DNA from: Virgibacillus_O sediminis | Lineage (GTDB): Bacteria; Bacillota; Bacilli; Bacillales; Amphibacillaceae | Assembly (NCBI RefSeq): GCF_042643265.1 | Contig: NZ_JBHRRZ010000017.1 | Location: 1-64,000, forward strand | Length of the DNA: 64,000 nt | Direction of reading: 5' to 3' | Part shown: positions 60,997 through 64,000 of the stretch, piece by piece | Position numbering within the stretch: position 1 is the stretch's first letter | Layout: each line of letters starts with the position of its first letter | Notes under the pieces: model-generated | Database searches by the model: none | Seen by the model: only the letters and a program-made list of their open reading frames with translations | Told to the model about the DNA's origin: nothing | Made by a program: the position numbers and the translations under genes

Positions 60997-61965
60997 TTAT
61001 GGTTTAATGACCAGGTTCGGTTTCTTCTGGAGGCTGTGTTCTCCACCGATAAAACGGACAGTTCCGCTCTTCGCCCGCATGACAACTGTTTCCGTTGTCG
61101 CGCTGGACCCTTTGAACTGTACACCCTTCAACAGCTCGCCATCGGTTACGCCTGTCGCCGCAAAAATAGCATCATCCCCGCTGCAGAAATCTTCCATATA
61201 GAAGACCTTCTCCAGATCAGAGATTCCCATTTTCAGACAGCGTTCCCTCTCTTCTTCATTGGACGGAACAAGTTTTCCTTGAATCTCACCGCCGAGGCAT
61301 TTCAATGCAGCAGCCGCCAGTACACCCTCTGGTGCTCCGCCAATCCCGAGAAGGATATCCACCCCAGTATCATCAAAGGCAGTATTCATCGCTGCAGCCA
61401 CATCACCAGCCGGTATCAGTTTAATTCTGGCACCTGTTTCACGGATTTCTTCAATCAGCTTCTGATGCCGCGGACGGTCCAATACTGTAGCCACCACATC
61501 TTCAATGTCCTTGTTCTTTGCTTTGGCAACAGCTTCCAGGTTTTCACGGGTGGATGCGTTTATATCTATCATCCCGACAGCTTCCGCACCGACAGCTATT
61601 TTCTGCATGTACATGTCAGGTGCATGCAGGAGAGTCCCCCTGTCAGCAATAGCAATGACAGCCAGGGCATTCCAGGAACCCTGTGCGACGATGTCCGTAC
61701 CTTCCAGCGGATCCACTGCTACATCCACTCCCGGTCCGGAACCAGTCCCCAGTTCTTCCCCAATATAAAGCATCGGCGCCTCGTCGCGTTCACCTTCCCC
61801 GATCACTACCGTACCCTGCATCGGAATCGTATCAAATACATCCCGCATAGCAGTGGTCGCCGCATCATCAGCTTCCTCTTTCTTACCGCGCCCCATCCAT
61901 CTAGCAGACTTCAACGCAGCCGCCTCCGTAACCCTAACAATCTCCATCGATAAACTTCTCTCCAT
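60997..61965 (-). CDS. glpX: Fructose-1,6-bisphosphatase class II GlpX
   Basis: 322 residues. Gluconeogenic phosphatase. VVIGEGERDEAPMLYIGEEL and VDVAVDPLEGTDIVAQGSWN are the metal and phosphate sites; LLGIGGAPEGVLAAAALKCL is a family hallmark. Same place (ywjI) as in B. subtilis between murAB and rho; a 445-base gap with hairpin repeats separates it from murAB. Confidence 0.95.
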   Translation of the reverse strand: MERSLSMEIVRVTEAAALKSARWMGRGKKEEADDAATTAMRDVFDTIPMQGTVVIGEGERDEAPMLYIGEELGTGSGPGVDVAVDPLEGTDIVAQGSWNALAVIAIADRGTLLHAPDMYMQKIAVGAEAVGMIDINASTRENLEAVAKAKNKDIEDVVATVLDRPRHQKLIEEIRETGARIKLIPAGDVAAAMNTAFDDTGVDILLGIGGAPEGVLAAAALKCLGGEIQGKLVPSNEEERERCLKMGISDLEKVFYMEDFCSGDDAIFAATGVTDGELLKGVQFKGSSATTETVVMRAKSGTVRFIGGEHSLQKKPNLVIKP

Positions 61966-62027
61966 ATAAAACCTCTCCCTTTATATCAAAATAAAATATC
62001 CTCATCCCAAAAAGAATATTTATAAAT

Positions 62028-62330
62028 AGAAAGGCTGTGGCGACCGTTTAGGAACGGACGCATAAGCAAGAGGCCGTAAAACGCCGGATCTTTGGCGTTT
62101 GAAGTGGCTATTGCTTATGACGGCAGGTCCTGGAAGCCAGAGCCGGACAATAGAAAGGCTGAGCGGGCTCGATCAGCGGCGACATGCATAAGCAGAAGAC
62201 CTTAGAGCGGATGGGTTTCCCGCTTAAAGTGTCGGCTGCTTATGTCACGAGCCGCTAGCCCGGAAAGCCAGACAACAGAAAGGCTGTGGCGACCGATTAG
62301 AAACGGACGCATAAGCAAGGGCCCGTTCGG
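62028..62330. repeat. Tandem ~125-bp hairpin-forming repeats
   Basis: AGAAAGGCTG begins units at 62028, 62152 and 62277 (124 and 125 bases apart); the third unit is cut short. Each full unit has an inner inverted repeat: CATAAGCAA with TTGCTTATG in unit 1, CATAAGCAG with CTGCTTATG in unit 2 (compensating change). Outer arms GGCT..GACC/GGTC..AGCC in unit 1 are replaced by GGCT..AGCGG..CTCG/CGAG..CCGCT..AGCC in unit 2. The 445-base gap between murAB and glpX holds no gene. Confidence 0.85.
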
Positions 62331-62410
62331 TCCTGTCGCAGAAAAGCGGACAAGTTTGCCGAATCTCCCCCTGCATAAATCCAGAAGGTTCTCGGATGCT
62401 GATGATACAT

Positions 62411-63700
62411 TTAAGAATTCTGGAACTGCCTGATCTCCAAGTCAGTCATTTCTTCACGCCATACCTTGGCACCGAGGCTGTTCAGTTTTTCCGTGATTTT
62501 TTCATATCCTCTATCGATATGATCCAGTCCGGTAATCTCTGTCACACCCTCCGCCATCAGGCCGGCGATGATCAAGGATGCCCCGGCACGCAGGTCACTG
62601 GCTCTTACCCTTGCTCCTTCAAGCTGAACGGGTCCGGAGACAATGGCCGAGCCGCCTTCCACTTTAATGGAAGCATTCATCCGCCTTAATTCATCTATAT
62701 GCTTGAGGCGGGCGGAGTAGATGGTATCCGTGACAACACCGGTGTTTTCGGCTTTTGTAAGCAGTGAAGTGAATGGCTGCTGCAGGTCTGTAGGAAAGCC
62801 CGGATAGACAAGTGTCTTGATATCCACACTTTTCAGCCGTTTCCCTGGTCTGACCAGCAGCTGTTCATCACTTTCTTCCACCGTGACACCCATTTCCCGG
62901 AGTTTGGCCAATACAGACTCCAGATGCTGGGAGATCACATTATCCACAATTACTTCTTTTCCTTGTGCTGCTGCTGCAATGGTATAGGTGCCCGCTTCAA
63001 TACGGTCGGGAATAATGGTATGGTTGCATCCGCTCAATGAATCGACGCCTTCGATCCGAATGACGTCGGTGCCGACACCTTTGATCTTCGCTCCCATACT
63101 GGTCAGCAGGGTAGCCACATCAATGATTTCCGGTTCCTTGGCGGCATTTTCAATGATCGTTTTCCCTTTCGCCTTGACTGCTGCAAGCATAATATTGATC
63201 GTTGCACCAACACTTACCACATCCAAATAGATTCTGGCACCGCGAAGTTCCTTGGCACGAAGATAGATGGCTCCCTGTTCATTGGTAACTTCAGCGCCCA
63301 ATGCTTCGAATCCTTTGATATGCTGGTCGATTGGGCGAGGGCCGAGATAACATCCGCCAGGCAGTCCAATGACCGCCTTTTTGAATTTCCCGAGCATCGC
63401 ACCCATGAAATAGTAAGATGCCCGCAGTTTGGTCACCTTGCCATTCGGTAGTGGCATCGCTATCATCCTGGAGGGATCGATATGAACTTTTTGGCTGGAG
63501 CTCCATGACACGGAACCGCCGATTTCCTCGAGCAATTCCCCGAGGGTATACACATCAGATATCTCCGGGAGACCTTCAATAGTCACATCGGAGTCCGCCA
63601 ATATGGCAGCCGGCAATAATGCGACCGCACTGTTCTTGGCCCCGCTGATGCGGACCTTGCCGTTTAATAGCCGGCCGCCTTCCACTAACATTTTTTGCAT
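62411..63700 (-). CDS. murAB: UDP-GlcNAc 1-carboxyvinyltransferase MurAB (MurZ)
   Basis: 429 residues. Second MurA. GGRLLNGKVRISGAKNSAVA, catalytic Cys in LPGGCYLGPRPIDQHI, and YPGFPTDLQQPFTSLLTKAE mark the MurZ branch. Same place as B. subtilis murAB, downstream of the transaldolase. Start ATG has only ACGGGG upstream; an ATG three codons later is an alternative. Confidence 0.95.
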   Translation of the reverse strand: MQKMLVEGGRLLNGKVRISGAKNSAVALLPAAILADSDVTIEGLPEISDVYTLGELLEEIGGSVSWSSSQKVHIDPSRMIAMPLPNGKVTKLRASYYFMGAMLGKFKKAVIGLPGGCYLGPRPIDQHIKGFEALGAEVTNEQGAIYLRAKELRGARIYLDVVSVGATINIMLAAVKAKGKTIIENAAKEPEIIDVATLLTSMGAKIKGVGTDVIRIEGVDSLSGCNHTIIPDRIEAGTYTIAAAAQGKEVIVDNVISQHLESVLAKLREMGVTVEESDEQLLVRPGKRLKSVDIKTLVYPGFPTDLQQPFTSLLTKAENTGVVTDTIYSARLKHIDELRRMNASIKVEGGSAIVSGPVQLEGARVRASDLRAGASLIIAGLMAEGVTEITGLDHIDRGYEKITEKLNSLGAKVWREEMTDLEIRQFQNS

Positions 63701-63770
63701 TTTATAATACCCCGTTTCTTGGGTTGTTCATTTACCTATACCTTTTGCACTTTCTTCCAATTTTATGCAA

Positions 63771-64000
63771 TTATTTTTGATTGTTCCAGTCTGCCAGGAA
63801 CTTCTCAATACCCTGATCTGTCAATGGGTGTTTGACAAGCTGGCCGAACACTTTATATGGAATGGTCGCAATATGTGCACCATTTCGCGCAGCTTCTGTT
63901 ACATGCATCGGATGTCTGATGGATGCTGCAATGATTTCCGTCTTGATATCATGGATCTCAAACAGTTCGGAAATAGAGGCAATCAGATCCACCCCGTTCT
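63771..64000 (-). CDS. tal: Transaldolase / fructose-6-phosphate aldolase-like (3' part)
   Basis: C-terminal 75 or so residues; the gene continues past the right edge (the frame stays open to 64000). TEIIAASIRHPMHVTEAARN and GAHIATIPYKVFGQLVKHPL then TDQGIEKFLADW are the C-terminal landmarks of the small transaldolase family (B. subtilis ywjH). Pentose phosphate pathway. The catalytic Lys lies outside the window. Confidence 0.9.
   Translation of the reverse strand, partial: NGVDLIASISELFEIHDIKTEIIAASIRHPMHVTEAARNGAHIATIPYKVFGQLVKHPLTDQGIEKFLADWNNQK

Overview
The window is chromosomal DNA of an endospore-forming, flagellated, gas-vesicle-bearing Bacillaceae bacterium, probably a moderately halophilic relative of Bacillus, Halobacillus or Virgibacillus. 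Genus is not resolved. Evidence: sporulation genes spoIIID, spoIIQ, spoIID and spoIIR; Bacillus-type Shine-Dalgarno sites; frequent TTG/GTG starts; and gene order matching the B. subtilis tal-murAB-glpX-rho-rpmE-tdk-prfA ... ywl-glyA-upp-atp ... ywmB-murAA-spoIID-spoIIQ ... spoIIID-mbl-flhO-flhP-fabZ arc. No rRNA or tRNA gene was seen.

Layout. 1-1.5 kb: end of an IS200/IS605 element (5' end of tnpB, frameshifted tnpA, end hairpin) and a first 20-bp repeat array. 1.6-2.9 kb: a small membrane protein and an unknown secreted protein. 3.0-9.9 kb: repeat array B, then a plus-strand gas-vesicle cluster gvpQ-B-R-N-F-G-L-S-K-J, a 21-bp repeat array, gvpT and a 40-residue ORF. 10-15.6 kb: array C, an acidic lipoprotein, fabZ, an EpuA-like protein, flhP, flhO, mbl, spoIIID. 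16-20.4 kb: an accessory block with an AimR-like pheromone receptor lacking its DNA-binding domain plus a downstream AimP-like peptide gene, spx, carD divergent from a marR-type repressor with two palindromic operators, and a homocysteine methyltransferase-like gene. 20.6-23 kb: spoIIQ, spoIID. 23.4-34.1 kb: a complete dppABCDE-ykfABCD-type murein-peptide uptake and recycling operon with an extra serine hydrolase gene after dppA, placed between murAA and spoIID. 34.3-36.8 kb: murAA, ywmB, ywzB. 37.7-44.9 kb: atpIBEFHAGDC. 45.4-64 kb: vpr-type protease, wecB, upp, glyA, ywlG, ywlE, mntP, tsaC/sua5, GNAT, spoIIR, prmC, prfA, tdk, type-B rpmE, rho, glpX, murAB and the 3' part of a transaldolase gene.

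The most unusual feature is a family of satellite-like tandem arrays built on a 20-bp monomer (core WATCRGCWG) at six intergenic sites, plus a two-unit remnant. Register is almost free of indels over hundreds of bases although the letters diverge. At least three arrays show array-specific higher-order repeats (80 bp in A and C, 120 bp in E). Arrays B-F sit at boundaries between transcription units, usually just past an intrinsic terminator, and all arrays run with the neighbouring transcripts. A separate GC-rich 21-bp family lies inside the gvp cluster and between tdk and prfA. Tandem ~125-bp hairpin elements lie between murAB and glpX.

Much of the window serves cell wall and sporulation: two MurA enzymes make precursor, Mbl guides synthesis, the dpp/ykf operon salvages murein peptides, and SpoIIQ/SpoIID/SpoIIR/SpoIIID act in engulfment and mother-cell gene control. 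The AimR/AimP pair, a Vpr-like protease and a peptide importer could form a peptide-signalling circuit, but that link is inference.
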